A DNA stretch of 31,728 nt, taken from assembly GCA_052386975.1 (NCBI GenBank), contig JBQTJQ010000164.1:1-31728 (forward strand), given 5' to 3'. Below the pieces are notes generated by a model that was not told the DNA's origin, searched no databases, and worked only from the letters and a program-made list of their open reading frames with translations. The stretch comes from JACPFV01 sp052386975 (GTDB taxonomy: Bacteria; Pseudomonadota; Gammaproteobacteria; Nevskiales; Nevskiaceae). Shown piece after piece: positions 13,384 through 21,593 of the stretch (position 1 is its first letter; each line of letters starts with the position of its first letter). A program made the position numbers and the translations under genes.

Positions 13384-16329
13384 ATGCAAGGCACCGGGGT
13401 GCGCGCGTTCGCGGCGGGGGTGCTGCTGGCCGGTGCGGCCGGGGCGGCGCTCGCCGACGACCTCAACCTCAGCGTGCTGGAGACTGGCGACCTGCGGCTG
13501 ATCTACTTCGATCCGGCCCAGACCTACCTGGTCCCGCACGTGGTCCGCTCGTTCCACAACTCGCTCGACTGGCAGCGCCGCGTGTTCGGCTGGGTGCCGT
13601 ACGAGAAGACCACCCTGCTGCTGAAGGACTTCACCGACGCCGGCAATGCCGGCGCGCGCAGCGCGCCGAACAACGCCATCACCGTGGACATCGCGCCGCT
13701 GTCGCGGACCTTCGAGACCTTCACCTCGAGCGAGCGCATCTACATGCTGATGAACCACGAGCTGGTGCACGTGGTGACGATGGACCAGTTCGCGCGCCAG
13801 GACGAGCGCTGGCGCAGGATCTTCGCCGGCAAGCTCAATCCCGAGGGCGCGCATCCCGAGACGCTGCTGTACTCCTACCAGACCGTGCCGCGCGTGACCG
13901 TGCCGCGTTGGTACCTCGAGGGCAGCGCCGTGTTCATGGAGACCTGGATGGCCGGCGGCATCGGCCGCGCGCAGGGCGCCTACGACGAAATGGTGTTTCG
14001 CGCGATGGTGCGCGACGCCGCGCACTTCCACGACCCGGTCGGCCTGGTGTCGGCCGGCGTCAAGCAGGACTTCCAGGTCGGCGTCAACGCCTACCTCTAC
14101 GGCACGCGCTTCATCTCCTGGTGCGCGCTGGCGCACTCTCCGGAGAAGGTGCTCGAGTGGTTCAAGCGCGTCGACGGCACCGGCCGCTACTACGCCGACC
14201 ATTTCGAGCAGGTGTTCGGCAAGCCGCTCGACCACGCCTGGCAGGACTGGATCGCGTGGGAAAAGACCTTCCAGGCCGCGAACCTCGAGGCGGTGAAGCA
14301 GTACCCGATCACGCCGGCGCGGCCGATCACGCCGGAGCCGCTCGGCTCGATCTCGCGCGCGTTCGTGGACGAGCAGGCCGGAGTGCTCTACAGCGCCGTG
14401 CGCCGCCCCGGCGTGCTGGCGCACCTGGGCGCCATCTCGCTGGCCGACGGCGGCATCCGCCACCTCGAGGACATCAAGGGGCCGGCGCTGTACAAGGTCA
14501 CCTCATTGGTACACGTGCCGCAGAGCCAGCTGCTGGTCTACACCACCGATAACAACCTCATCCGCGACCTGGTCGCCTACGACCTGGCCACCGGTGATTC
14601 GCGCCTGCTGCAGAAGGACGCGCGCATCGGCGACCTCGCGCGGTCGGCTCCGGACAACACCCTCTACGGCATCCGCCACCAGAACGGCCTGGCGACACTG
14701 GTGCGGCTGCCGCCGCCGTACGAGAAATGGACGCAGGTGCACACCTTCCCGTACGGCACCGACGTCTACGACATCGACGTCTCGCCGGACGGCACGCGGC
14801 TGTCGGCCTCGATCGGCGGCATCGACGGCCGCCAGCGCCTGGCGGTGTACGAGCTGGCGAAGCTGGCCGCGGGGCAGGCCACCGCGATCGTCGAGCAGGA
14901 CTTCGGCACCGCGGTCCCGGAGGGCTTCGTGTTCTCGGCCGACGGGCGCTACCTGTTCGGCAGCAGCTACTACACTGGCGTGTCCAACATTTTCCGCTAC
15001 GAGCTGAAGACCCGGCAGCTCGAGATGGTCACCAACACCGACACCGGCATGTTCCGGCCGGTGCCGCTGGCCAACGGCGACCTGATCGCGTTCTCGTACA
15101 GCGGCAACGGTTTCCAGCCGGTCGTCGTCGAAAAGCCCAGGCCGCTGCAGGACGCGAGCAACGTGAAGTTCCTCGGTGCCGAGATCGCGCGGAAGTACCC
15201 GGTGGTCGCGAGCTGGGAGGCCGGCTCGCCAGCGCGCGTGGACTTCGAAAAGCTGGTCACGCGGCGCGACCGGTACCTGCCGCTGCGTGAACTGGAGCTG
15301 GCTGCGGCGTATCCGCTGGTCGAAGGCTACAAGGACTCGGTCGGCGCCGGAGCGCTGATGCGCTGGGCCGACCCGATGGGTTTCGACAGCATCGAGCTGA
15401 CGGTTTCTCACAGCCCGGACTCCGAGCTGCCGGCCGACGAGCGCACCCATGCCGAGCTGACTTACAAGCACCTCGGCTGGCAGCTGCGCGCCAGCCACAA
15501 CGACGCCGACTTCTACGACCTGTTCGGCCCGACCAAGCGCAGCCGCCGCGCCGACGCCGCCGGCTTCGGCTACGGCAAGGCGCTGATCTACGACAAGCCG
15601 CGCGAGCTGCACTTCAGCTTCGACGCCGACCACTACAGCAACCTCGAGCGCCTGCCGGATGCGCAGAACATCACCGCGACCTTCGACACGCTGACCCAGG
15701 CGCGGGCGGGGCTCGAGTACTCCTACGTGCTGAACTCGCTCGGCTCGGTGGACGACGAGAAGGGCGTGCGCTGGGAGGCGGTGGTGGAGGCCAACCACGT
15801 CAACGGCGAGACCATTCCGCGCTACCGCGCCGGGCTCGACTTCGGCCTGCCGGTCGGTCCGGCCCACTCGACCGTGTGGCTGCTCAACGCCGCCGGCATG
15901 GCCGACGGCGACCGCCTGGACCCGTTCGCCAACTTCTTCTTCGGCGGCTTCGGCAACAACTACGTCGACGACGGCGAGATCAAGCGCTACCGCAAGCACT
16001 ACGCGCTGCCGGGCTTCGAGCTCAACGCGCTGGGCGGGCGCACCTTCGCCAAGTCCACGCTCGAGTGGAACCTGCCGCCGCTGGTGTTCGACCGCGTCGG
16101 CACGCCGGGCTTCTACCTGGCGTGGGCGCGGCCCTCGGTGTTCGGCACCGGCCTGGTCCACAACTTCGACGAGTCGCCCGGCAACGCGCAGAGCGCCGGC
16201 GTGCAGGTCGACCTGCGCTTCCAGGTCATGCACCGGCTCGACATGACGCTGTCCGCCGGCTACGCCCGCGGCTGGATCGACCGCCAGTACGTGGACGACG
16301 AGGTCATGGTCTCGCTGAAGATCCTGTGA
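13384..16329 (+). CDS. Outer-membrane protein: HExxH metallopeptidase domain, beta-propeller, beta-barrel
   Basis: A 981-residue exported protein with a signal peptide (about 1-24, ending AALA). The first domain (about 30-310) looks like a peptidase MA-type gluzincin: HELVH at 125-129 and the downstream glutamate E179 in WYLEGSAVFME. The middle (about 315-600) has TolB-like propeller strands (YDIDVSPDGTRLSASIGG, FVFSADGRYLFGSSYY). The last ~320 residues look like an outer-membrane beta-barrel with alternating aromatic strands and a short terminal strand (EVMVSLKIL). Similar multi-domain proteins are annotated as hypothetical in Gammaproteobacteria, as far as I recall. RBS GAAGGGG precedes the ATG at 13384; a possible -10 (TATCCT, 13348-13353) lies after the terminator. 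The stop overlaps the start of the PrsW gene (GTGA), implying coupled translation. Confidence 0.85.
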   Translation: MQGTGVRAFAAGVLLAGAAGAALADDLNLSVLETGDLRLIYFDPAQTYLVPHVVRSFHNSLDWQRRVFGWVPYEKTTLLLKDFTDAGNAGARSAPNNAITVDIAPLSRTFETFTSSERIYMLMNHELVHVVTMDQFARQDERWRRIFAGKLNPEGAHPETLLYSYQTVPRVTVPRWYLEGSAVFMETWMAGGIGRAQGAYDEMVFRAMVRDAAHFHDPVGLVSAGVKQDFQVGVNAYLYGTRFISWCALAHSPEKVLEWFKRVDGTGRYYADHFEQVFGKPLDHAWQDWIAWEKTFQAANLEAVKQYPITPARPITPEPLGSISRAFVDEQAGVLYSAVRRPGVLAHLGAISLADGGIRHLEDIKGPALYKVTSLVHVPQSQLLVYTTDNNLIRDLVAYDLATGDSRLLQKDARIGDLARSAPDNTLYGIRHQNGLATLVRLPPPYEKWTQVHTFPYGTDVYDIDVSPDGTRLSASIGGIDGRQRLAVYELAKLAAGQATAIVEQDFGTAVPEGFVFSADGRYLFGSSYYTGVSNIFRYELKTRQLEMVTNTDTGMFRPVPLANGDLIAFSYSGNGFQPVVVEKPRPLQDASNVKFLGAEIARKYPVVASWEAGSPARVDFEKLVTRRDRYLPLRELELAAAYPLVEGYKDSVGAGALMRWADPMGFDSIELTVSHSPDSELPADERTHAELTYKHLGWQLRASHNDADFYDLFGPTKRSRRADAAGFGYGKALIYDKPRELHFSFDADHYSNLERLPDAQNITATFDTLTQARAGLEYSYVLNSLGSVDDEKGVRWEAVVEANHVNGETIPRYRAGLDFGLPVGPAHSTVWLLNAAGMADGDRLDPFANFFFGGFGNNYVDDGEIKRYRKHYALPGFELNALGGRTFAKSTLEWNLPPLVFDRVGTPGFYLAWARPSVFGTGLVHNFDESPGNAQSAGVQVDLRFQVMHRLDMTLSAGYARGWIDRQYVDDEVMVSLKIL

Positions 16330-17339
16330 CCGCGGAGCTCGCGCTGCGCGCCTCGGTCGGGCTGCTGCCGGTGGTGTGCTTCCTGGCGGCGATGCGGCTG
16401 TTCGACTCCTACAAGCTCGTGCACCTGAAGCCGACGCTGGCGATGATCGCCGCCGGCGCGCTCGGCGCCGTCGCCTGCTACTGGATCGGCGCGGCGGTGA
16501 TTGGTGGTTTCGACCTCGAGTTCCGCCCCTACTCGCGCTACATCGCCCCGCCTGTCGAGGAGCTGCTCAAGGGCGCGATCATCGTCTGGCTGGTCGCGCG
16601 CCACCGCGTGGCGTTTCCGGTCGACGCGGCGATCAGCGGTTTCGCGGTCGGCGCCGGCTTCGCGATGCTGGAGAACCTGTTCTACCTGCGGCTGCTGCCC
16701 GACGCGCCGATCGGCGTGTGGATTGTGCGCGGCTTCGGCACCGCGATCATGCACGGCGGCACCACCGCGATGTTCGGCATCCTCGGGCTGCTGCTGTCCG
16801 AGCGCGCCGGCCGCCACGGCGCCCGGTCGTTCCTGCCGGGCCTGCTGCTCGCCGCCGCCATCCACTCGGCCTACAACCACTTCTTCTTCTCGCCGGTGCT
16901 GGCCGCCGTCGGCATCCTGCTGGTGCTGCCGCCGCTGGCGCTGGCCGTGTTCGCGCGCAGCGAGGCCTCGCTCGAGAAGTGGCTCGAATCGGGATTCGAC
17001 GCGGACACGCACCTGCTGGGCCTGATCAACTCCGGCCGCTTCAGCGGCTCGCGCGTCGGCCGCTACCTCGAGACCCTGCGCGCGCGCTTCGACGGGCCGG
17101 TGGTCGCCGACATGCTGTGCTACCTGCGCACGCGTACCGAGCTGGCGCTGCGGGCCAAGGGCATGCTGATGGCGCGCGAGAGCGGCTTCGACACCGCGCC
17201 GGACGACGCCACGCGCGCGCGCTTCGCCGAGCTGCAGTACCTGGAGAAGAGCATCGGCCCGACCGGGCTGCTCGCGATCAAGCCGTTCATGCACATGTCG
17301 CGCAAGGATCTCTGGCAGCTTTACCAGATCGGGCACTAG
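16326..17339 (+). CDS. PrsW family intramembrane metalloprotease
   Basis: A 337-residue polytopic protein with about eight membrane segments in the first 220 residues. The family's motifs are all present: E78-E79 and K82 (PPVEELLKG), E116 (ENLFY), H143 (MHGGTTA) and H180 (IHSAYNH). In Bacillus subtilis PrsW makes the first cut in the membrane anti-sigma factor RsiW. The C-terminal ~110 residues are soluble and predicted to be in the cytoplasm, longer than in the founding member. The start is the GTG at 16326 that overlaps the previous stop by 4 bp; no other start gives the first helix. Its closeness to an ECF sigma/anti-sigma pair and to an outer-membrane metallopeptidase suggests, but does not show, a role in that signalling. 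Confidence 0.92.
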   Translation: MTAELALRASVGLLPVVCFLAAMRLFDSYKLVHLKPTLAMIAAGALGAVACYWIGAAVIGGFDLEFRPYSRYIAPPVEELLKGAIIVWLVARHRVAFPVDAAISGFAVGAGFAMLENLFYLRLLPDAPIGVWIVRGFGTAIMHGGTTAMFGILGLLLSERAGRHGARSFLPGLLLAAAIHSAYNHFFFSPVLAAVGILLVLPPLALAVFARSEASLEKWLESGFDADTHLLGLINSGRFSGSRVGRYLETLRARFDGPVVADMLCYLRTRTELALRAKGMLMARESGFDTAPDDATRARFAELQYLEKSIGPTGLLAIKPFMHMSRKDLWQLYQIGH

Positions 17340-17352
17340 GGGGTTAGGATGC

Positions 17353-17368
17353 GCGCACGGGGGTGCGC
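17353..17368 (+). promoter_or_regulatory. Hairpin with G-tract loop directly before the start codon
   Basis: GCGCAC / GTGCGC with loop GGGG, ending one base before the ATG at 17369. The loop and stem contain the only Shine-Dalgarno-like G tract, so folding could limit ribosome access. TAGGAT at 17345-17350 could serve as a -10 element. Confidence 0.4.
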
Positions 17369-19024
17369 ATGAACGACGCCGCGGGGGCTGCGGTCGCGGT
17401 CGCACAGGAGCCGCTAAAGACGGCCGACGTGCTGCGGCGCTTGGCCGAAATCCCCATCCTGCGCGCGCTGCCGCCGGAGGAAATCCAGGAACTGGTGGTC
17501 TGCGTCGAGCAGCTCGACATCCCGGCCGGCCACCGGCTGATCACCAAGGGCGAAGTCGGTGACGCGCTGTACCTGATCGAGCAGGGCGGCGCCCGCGTCG
17601 AGCGCGACGGCCGCGACGTGATCAAGGTGGGCGGCGGCACCGTAGTCGGTGAAGCCGCGCTGCTGACTGGCGAGCGCCGCAATGCGACGGTGATTGCCGA
17701 AAGCGCGCTGATGGTGTGGCGCATCCGGCGCGAGGCCTTTACCGGGCTGGTCGAGAAATCCCCGAACCTCAAACAGGCCTTGCACGCGCTGGTCGAGTCG
17801 AGGCGGCTCGGGTCGGAGATCGAGGCGCCGAGCAAGGAGTACTGGCTGGCGACCGCCAGGCGCGCGGTCGAAGCCCGCAATCGGCACCTGACGCTGTGGG
17901 AACTGCTGATGGCCGGTGGCCTGGTCCTGTGGGTGGCGCTGTTCGTCAACGGGCGCATGGGGCTGGTCCACCCTGAGGAGTACCACGCGCTGTTCGCCGC
18001 GGTGCAACTGATTACCGGCCTGCTGGTGATCCAGGGCTCGTGCGAGGCCTTCATCCACGGCGTCGAGCGGCTCGGAGCGCGCTTGCGCTGGGACGGCTTC
18101 ATCTCCGGCACGGTCGGCTCGGTGCTGTCCACGCTGCCCGAGTTCGTGGTGATCGCGTTCCTGGTGCAGGTCGATCCGCTGGCGGCGTTCGTCACCGCGG
18201 CGGTCACGATCTACAACAACGCGCTCGCGTTCTCGATCTACTCGTTCTTCCTGCCCAAGGACAAGAAGGGCGCGTTCCGCATGCCGCGCTCGCTGACTAC
18301 GGCCGGCGGCGAGATCCTGATCGCCGGCGGCGCCGTCACGCTGATCGTCGGCGCCATCATGCTCATGCTCAAGGTGGACGGCAGCCGCGAGGCCCTCGCC
18401 GGCGTGGACTTGCTGGTGGTCGCTGGCGTGCTGATCGGCATCTACAGCTACTACCTGGTCACGCTGGTGCGCTACTACGGCGAGGGCGAAGACGACGAGG
18501 AGTCGCACCGCGCCGACCCGCACCGGCTCGGCCACGACACCAGCTGGAGCGCGATCGGCACCATGTTCGCGCTCGGCATCGTCGGCGCCTACTGCGCCGG
18601 CGAGGCGATCGGCGCGTTCGCCGAGATCGCGCTCGGCTCGCTCGGCCTGCCCACCATCCCGACCGCCGCGGCGCTGGCGTTCTTCGCCGGCATGAGCGAG
18701 TACATCATCGTCTACAAGTCGCACCGGCGCGGCGAGCTCGGCATCGCGCTGTCGAACGTGTTCGGCGGCATGACCCAGGTCATGTTCCTGCTGCTGCCGT
18801 TCGGGCTGCTGGTGATCGGTGTCGTCGGCATGGTCACCGGCGATTCGGCGTACGTGATCAGGATCAACAGCGTCACGATGATGCTGATGCTTCTCCTGTT
18901 CCCGTTGTTCTACGCCCTGCACCAGTACATCTCGCAGGAAAAGACCCTGTCGGACCTCGACGCCGCCTCGATGACCGGCATCTACCTGCTGCTGCTGTAC
19001 TTCCTGTTCACTTCGACAGGTTAA
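17369..19024 (+). CDS. Cyclic-nucleotide-binding domain fused to a CaCA-type sodium/calcium exchanger
   Basis: A 551-residue protein. Residues about 20-140 form a cNMP-binding domain (DIPAGHRLITKGEVGDALYL, VGEAALLTGERRNATV, the phosphate-binding cassette region). From about 170 onward there are around eleven membrane helices with the two alpha-repeats of the calcium/cation antiporter superfamily: GSVLSTLPEF with IYNNALAF, and AGMSEYIIVY with GIALSNVFGG. Such proteins exchange Ca2+ or another cation for Na+ or H+ across the inner membrane. A fused cNMP domain at the N-terminus suggests gating by cAMP, c-di-GMP or a related ligand. Start chosen at the ATG at 17369; a GTG two codons upstream is possible. 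The gene follows PrsW by 29 bp and its 3' end overlaps the convergent toxin gene by 17 bp. Confidence 0.88.
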   Translation: MNDAAGAAVAVAQEPLKTADVLRRLAEIPILRALPPEEIQELVVCVEQLDIPAGHRLITKGEVGDALYLIEQGGARVERDGRDVIKVGGGTVVGEAALLTGERRNATVIAESALMVWRIRREAFTGLVEKSPNLKQALHALVESRRLGSEIEAPSKEYWLATARRAVEARNRHLTLWELLMAGGLVLWVALFVNGRMGLVHPEEYHALFAAVQLITGLLVIQGSCEAFIHGVERLGARLRWDGFISGTVGSVLSTLPEFVVIAFLVQVDPLAAFVTAAVTIYNNALAFSIYSFFLPKDKKGAFRMPRSLTTAGGEILIAGGAVTLIVGAIMLMLKVDGSREALAGVDLLVVAGVLIGIYSYYLVTLVRYYGEGEDDEESHRADPHRLGHDTSWSAIGTMFALGIVGAYCAGEAIGAFAEIALGSLGLPTIPTAAALAFFAGMSEYIIVYKSHRRGELGIALSNVFGGMTQVMFLLLPFGLLVIGVVGMVTGDSAYVIRINSVTMMLMLLLFPLFYALHQYISQEKTLSDLDAASMTGIYLLLLYFLFTSTG

Positions 19025-19643
19025 GCGCGGTCATCACGATCGGCTTGGCCCAGTCGGGCGTTACCGGTAAGGGAGCCACCCTGACGATCTTGCGATCCTG
19101 CATGTGCAGGATCAGGGTCGGAGTCGGCCTGGCGTCGCCGGGAGCGTCGGCGCTGTTGTCGTAAACGTAGAGCTCAGTGAGCCTCGGCAGCAGGTCGATC
19201 AAGTGCTCGCGGCTGTCGTCGTAGCGCTGGCGGATTTTCCCGATCGGGATGTCGTGCCCGCCTTTCTTCACCCGCGCGCGCACGCGGGCGATGTGCAGCT
19301 CGGCGCTGGCCAGCGCGCAGTACCAGATCCGCACGGGGATGCCGGCGTCGCAGGCCTTGTGCAGCAGCGCCGTGATGGTGCGGCCGCCCAGGGTCGTTTC
19401 GAAGGCGAAGTTCGATCGCGTGGCGACTGCCAGCTCCAGGCGGCGCTTGCCTTCGGTCCAGGCCAGCGCATTGGCATCGTCCCCGGAAAGTCCGGGATTC
19501 GCGGCCAGCAACTGGCGCGTGATCTCATCGGGGTTGAGGTAATCGGCGCCGCCGCGGCGCAGTGCTTCACCGCCGATGCTGCTCTTTCCCGCGCCGTTGG
19601 TCCCCGCGAGGACCAGGATTTCGCCGGTGCGGCGTTCAGCCAT
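19008..19643 (-). CDS. Zeta-toxin-like P-loop kinase
   Basis: A 211-residue P-loop kinase of the zeta toxin family. Walker A is GTNGAGKSS near the N-terminus; NPDEITR supplies the catalytic aspartate region; FAFETTLGG and the arginine-rich segment RVKKGGHDIPIGKIRQRYDD match the family's phosphate-contacting parts. Zeta and PezT toxins phosphorylate UDP-N-acetylglucosamine and so block wall synthesis; related chromosomal kinases may have other substrates. The ATG overlaps the end of the upstream antitoxin gene by 8 bp, giving a tight antitoxin-toxin operon. Convergent overlap of 17 bp with the exchanger gene. Confidence 0.85.
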   Translation of the reverse strand: MAERRTGEILVLAGTNGAGKSSIGGEALRRGGADYLNPDEITRQLLAANPGLSGDDANALAWTEGKRRLELAVATRSNFAFETTLGGRTITALLHKACDAGIPVRIWYCALASAELHIARVRARVKKGGHDIPIGKIRQRYDDSREHLIDLLPRLTELYVYDNSADAPGDARPTPTLILHMQDRKIVRVAPLPVTPDWAKPIVMTALNLSK

Positions 19644-20013
19644 GCCGCGCGGCAGCCTTCGAGCGCACGACCGGCGCCGGCGCCTGCTCCGCCATGTCGG
19701 CCAGGGCGCGCCGCGCCCTCGGCACGAAGTCGGGCTGCTGCATCCGGTCTACGAGCTGGTCGAACTGCGCCGTCAGCAGGTTGAGCTTGCCGCTCGTGGC
19801 CCTGCGCATCCGCTGGTATTCATCGGCCGGAACGATGACACCGACCGTCTCGTTGTGACGCTTGACGGCGACGACCTTGCCGTTGGCCACCTGGGCGATG
19901 ACTTCGCCAAAGTGGTTCTTGGCGGTCGACGCGCTGACTTCCACCATCCCCTGCGTCCGGTAGGTCCCGGCCGGCTCCCGGGCCTGGAGCGTGCCGCGCG
20001 ATTTCCTGGCCAT
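19636..20013 (-). CDS. Phd/YefM-type antitoxin
   Basis: A 125-residue protein. The segment VSASTAKNHFGEVIAQVANG, continuing VVAVKRHNETVGVIVPADEY, is the DNA-binding Phd/YefM fold. The C-terminal part (LLTAQFDQLVDRMQQPDFVP onward) is likely the toxin-neutralising tail. Three starts are possible: TTG at 20028, ATG at 20013 (chosen) and ATG at 19947, just ahead of VSAS, which would give the usual short Phd N-terminus. The pairing with a zeta-like kinase rather than an epsilon-type antitoxin is notable. Palindromes directly upstream suggest autorepression. Confidence 0.85.
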   Translation of the reverse strand: MARKSRGTLQAREPAGTYRTQGMVEVSASTAKNHFGEVIAQVANGKVVAVKRHNETVGVIVPADEYQRMRRATSGKLNLLTAQFDQLVDRMQQPDFVPRARRALADMAEQAPAPVVRSKAAARHG

Positions 20014-20021
20014 GCGCCATG

Positions 20022-20052
20022 GTAGCAATATTGGCTACTATTGGACAATAGT
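20022..20052 (-). promoter_or_regulatory. Operator region of the toxin-antitoxin operon: two overlapping inverted repeats
   Basis: GTAGC-AATATTG-GCTAC at 20022-20038 and ACTATTG-GA-CAATAGT at 20037-20052 lie immediately upstream of the antitoxin gene. The region is AT-rich in a GC-rich window, and the arms of the second repeat match perfectly over 7 bp. Paired palindromes before Phd-type genes are normally where the antitoxin binds. On the minus strand TACCAT at about 20023-20018 could be a -10 element. Confidence 0.65.
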
Positions 20053-20072
20053 GGACAAAACAGGCTGAAGCG

Positions 20073-20507
20073 TCAGCCGCAGTCCGCGGCGACGCCGGCC
20101 CGCGCCTCGTCGCGCATCGCGTCGTTCTGGGCGTCGCTGCGATACTGCCGCTCGCCCTTTTCGTCGACTGTGAACACCTTGCTGGCGCGCTCGAGCGCCG
20201 CCAGGCGCGCGCGCCACTGCGCGCAGCGTGCCTCGCGCTGGGCCTGCTGCTGCGCCGCCTGTTCGCGCGCCTGGGATTCCGCCGCCTGGCGCTCGTCGGC
20301 CTGCGCGGCGATGCCCCTCAGCGGGTCGCCACCCTCCGACGACGACGACGGTGGCGGCGTCGACACGCTGCCGGAGCAGTCGGCGCCGGCCGGCTTGGTC
20401 TGCACGTAGATCGTCCTGCCGTCCTTGTCCCTGCACTTGTAGACCTGCGCGCAGGCGAGGCCGGGAACCAGCAGGAGCAGCAGGACGGCGAAGCGGATCA
20501 CGGGCAT
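20073..20507 (-). CDS. DUF4124 domain secreted protein
   Basis: A 144-residue protein with a signal peptide (residues 1-20, ending GLACA) and an N-terminal DUF4124 domain, whose hallmark is QVYKCRDKDGRTIYVQTKP with a second cysteine in GADCSG. This is followed by a serine/proline linker and a glutamine- and alanine-rich predicted coiled coil (about 65-105), then a short tail with a final cysteine. DUF4124 proteins are common periplasmic proteins of unknown role in Gamma- and Betaproteobacteria. The start is the ATG at 20507; GGGGG lies just upstream. It shares a 54-bp gap with the divergent WYL regulator. Confidence 0.88.
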   Translation of the reverse strand: MPVIRFAVLLLLLVPGLACAQVYKCRDKDGRTIYVQTKPAGADCSGSVSTPPPSSSSEGGDPLRGIAAQADERQAAESQAREQAAQQQAQREARCAQWRARLAALERASKVFTVDEKGERQYRSDAQNDAMRDEARAGVAADCG

Positions 20508-20561
20508 CCCCCGGGGACGGCAGGCCTGCTACTTTACGTCGGGTTTCGCGCGGGGTCGGGT

Positions 20562-21533
20562 ATGGAGCGGGGCGAGCGGTTCTACCGGATGCACCGGCTG
20601 CTGAAGGCGGGCAGGTGCGTGACGCTGCGGCAGTTCACGGAAGATCTCGGCGTGTCGCGCGCGACCTTCAAGCGCGACGTCGAGTACCTGCGCGACCGCT
20701 ACGGCGCGCCGCTGGTGTGGGATCGCGAGCGCAGCGGCTACCGCTACGACCTGACCCAGCCGGGCGCCGAGCGCTTCGAGCTGCCGGGGTTCTGGCTGAG
20801 CGCATCCGAAATCCACGCGCTGCTGGCGATGCAGGCGCTGCTGGCGGACCTCGACGAGGGCCTGCTCGCCGACCAGGTGAAGCCCCTGATGTCGCGGCTC
20901 GAGGGAGCGCTGGAGTCGAGCCGCCTGCCGTCGGCCGAGATCCGCAAGCGCATGCGCATCCTGCACCAGGGCTCGCGCCGCACGGAGCCGGCCGCATTCG
21001 GCTTGATCGCCCAAGCCGTGCTGGCGCGCAAGCGCGTCGCCATCAAGCACCACAATCGAGGCCGCGACGAGGACACGCAGCGCCACATCTCGCCGCAACG
21101 GCTGGTGCACTACCGCGACAACTGGTACGTGGATGCCTGGTGCCACCTGCGCAACGGCGTGCGCACGTTTTCGCTCGATGCCATCGAGCACGCCGAACTG
21201 GTCGACGAGAGGGCCAGGGACGTGGCCGAGGCCGAGCTCGACAAGTATCTCGGCAGCAGCTACGGCATCTTCAGCGGCGAGCCGAAGGCCACCGCCGTGC
21301 TGCGCTTCTCGCCGATGCGCTCGCGCTGGGTGTCGCGCGAGCGCTGGCATCCGCAGCAGAAGGGCAGCTGGGACAAGGACGGGCGCTTCACGCTGGAAGT
21401 GCCCTACAGCGACGATCGCGAGCTGGTCATGGACATCCTGCGCCATGGCGTCGACGTGGACGTGCGGGCCCCCCCGGAACTGCGCGCGCGCGTCGCGCAG
21501 GCGCTGAAACAGGCGGCGAAACAATACGTTTGA
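20562..21533 (+). CDS. WYL-domain transcriptional regulator (YafY-like)
   Basis: A 323-residue regulator. Residues about 5-60 form a winged helix-turn-helix (VTLRQFTEDLGVSRATFKRD); a WYL domain spans about 145-220 (HISPQRLVHYRDNWYVDAWC, with the NWYVDAW signature); and a WCX-like C-terminal region follows at about 240-320. WYL proteins bind small nucleic-acid or nucleotide ligands and control DNA-damage, defence or metabolic genes. The ATG at 20562 is preceded by a GGGGTCGGG tract. No defence genes adjoin it here. The only same-strand gene downstream is a predicted 33-residue membrane peptide. Confidence 0.92.
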   Translation: MERGERFYRMHRLLKAGRCVTLRQFTEDLGVSRATFKRDVEYLRDRYGAPLVWDRERSGYRYDLTQPGAERFELPGFWLSASEIHALLAMQALLADLDEGLLADQVKPLMSRLEGALESSRLPSAEIRKRMRILHQGSRRTEPAAFGLIAQAVLARKRVAIKHHNRGRDEDTQRHISPQRLVHYRDNWYVDAWCHLRNGVRTFSLDAIEHAELVDERARDVAEAELDKYLGSSYGIFSGEPKATAVLRFSPMRSRWVSRERWHPQQKGSWDKDGRFTLEVPYSDDRELVMDILRHGVDVDVRAPPELRARVAQALKQAAKQYV

Positions 21534-21593
21534 GCGGGCTCACGCCCTGAGCCACCACGGGTCGCAAGATGGTCCCAACAGACGGAGACCATC

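Noticed and set aside
13108..14463. A 451-codon minus-strand frame across the repeat gene end and the metallopeptidase gene
   Set aside because: It crosses a clear terminator and two real genes, and shows only shadow-type composition.
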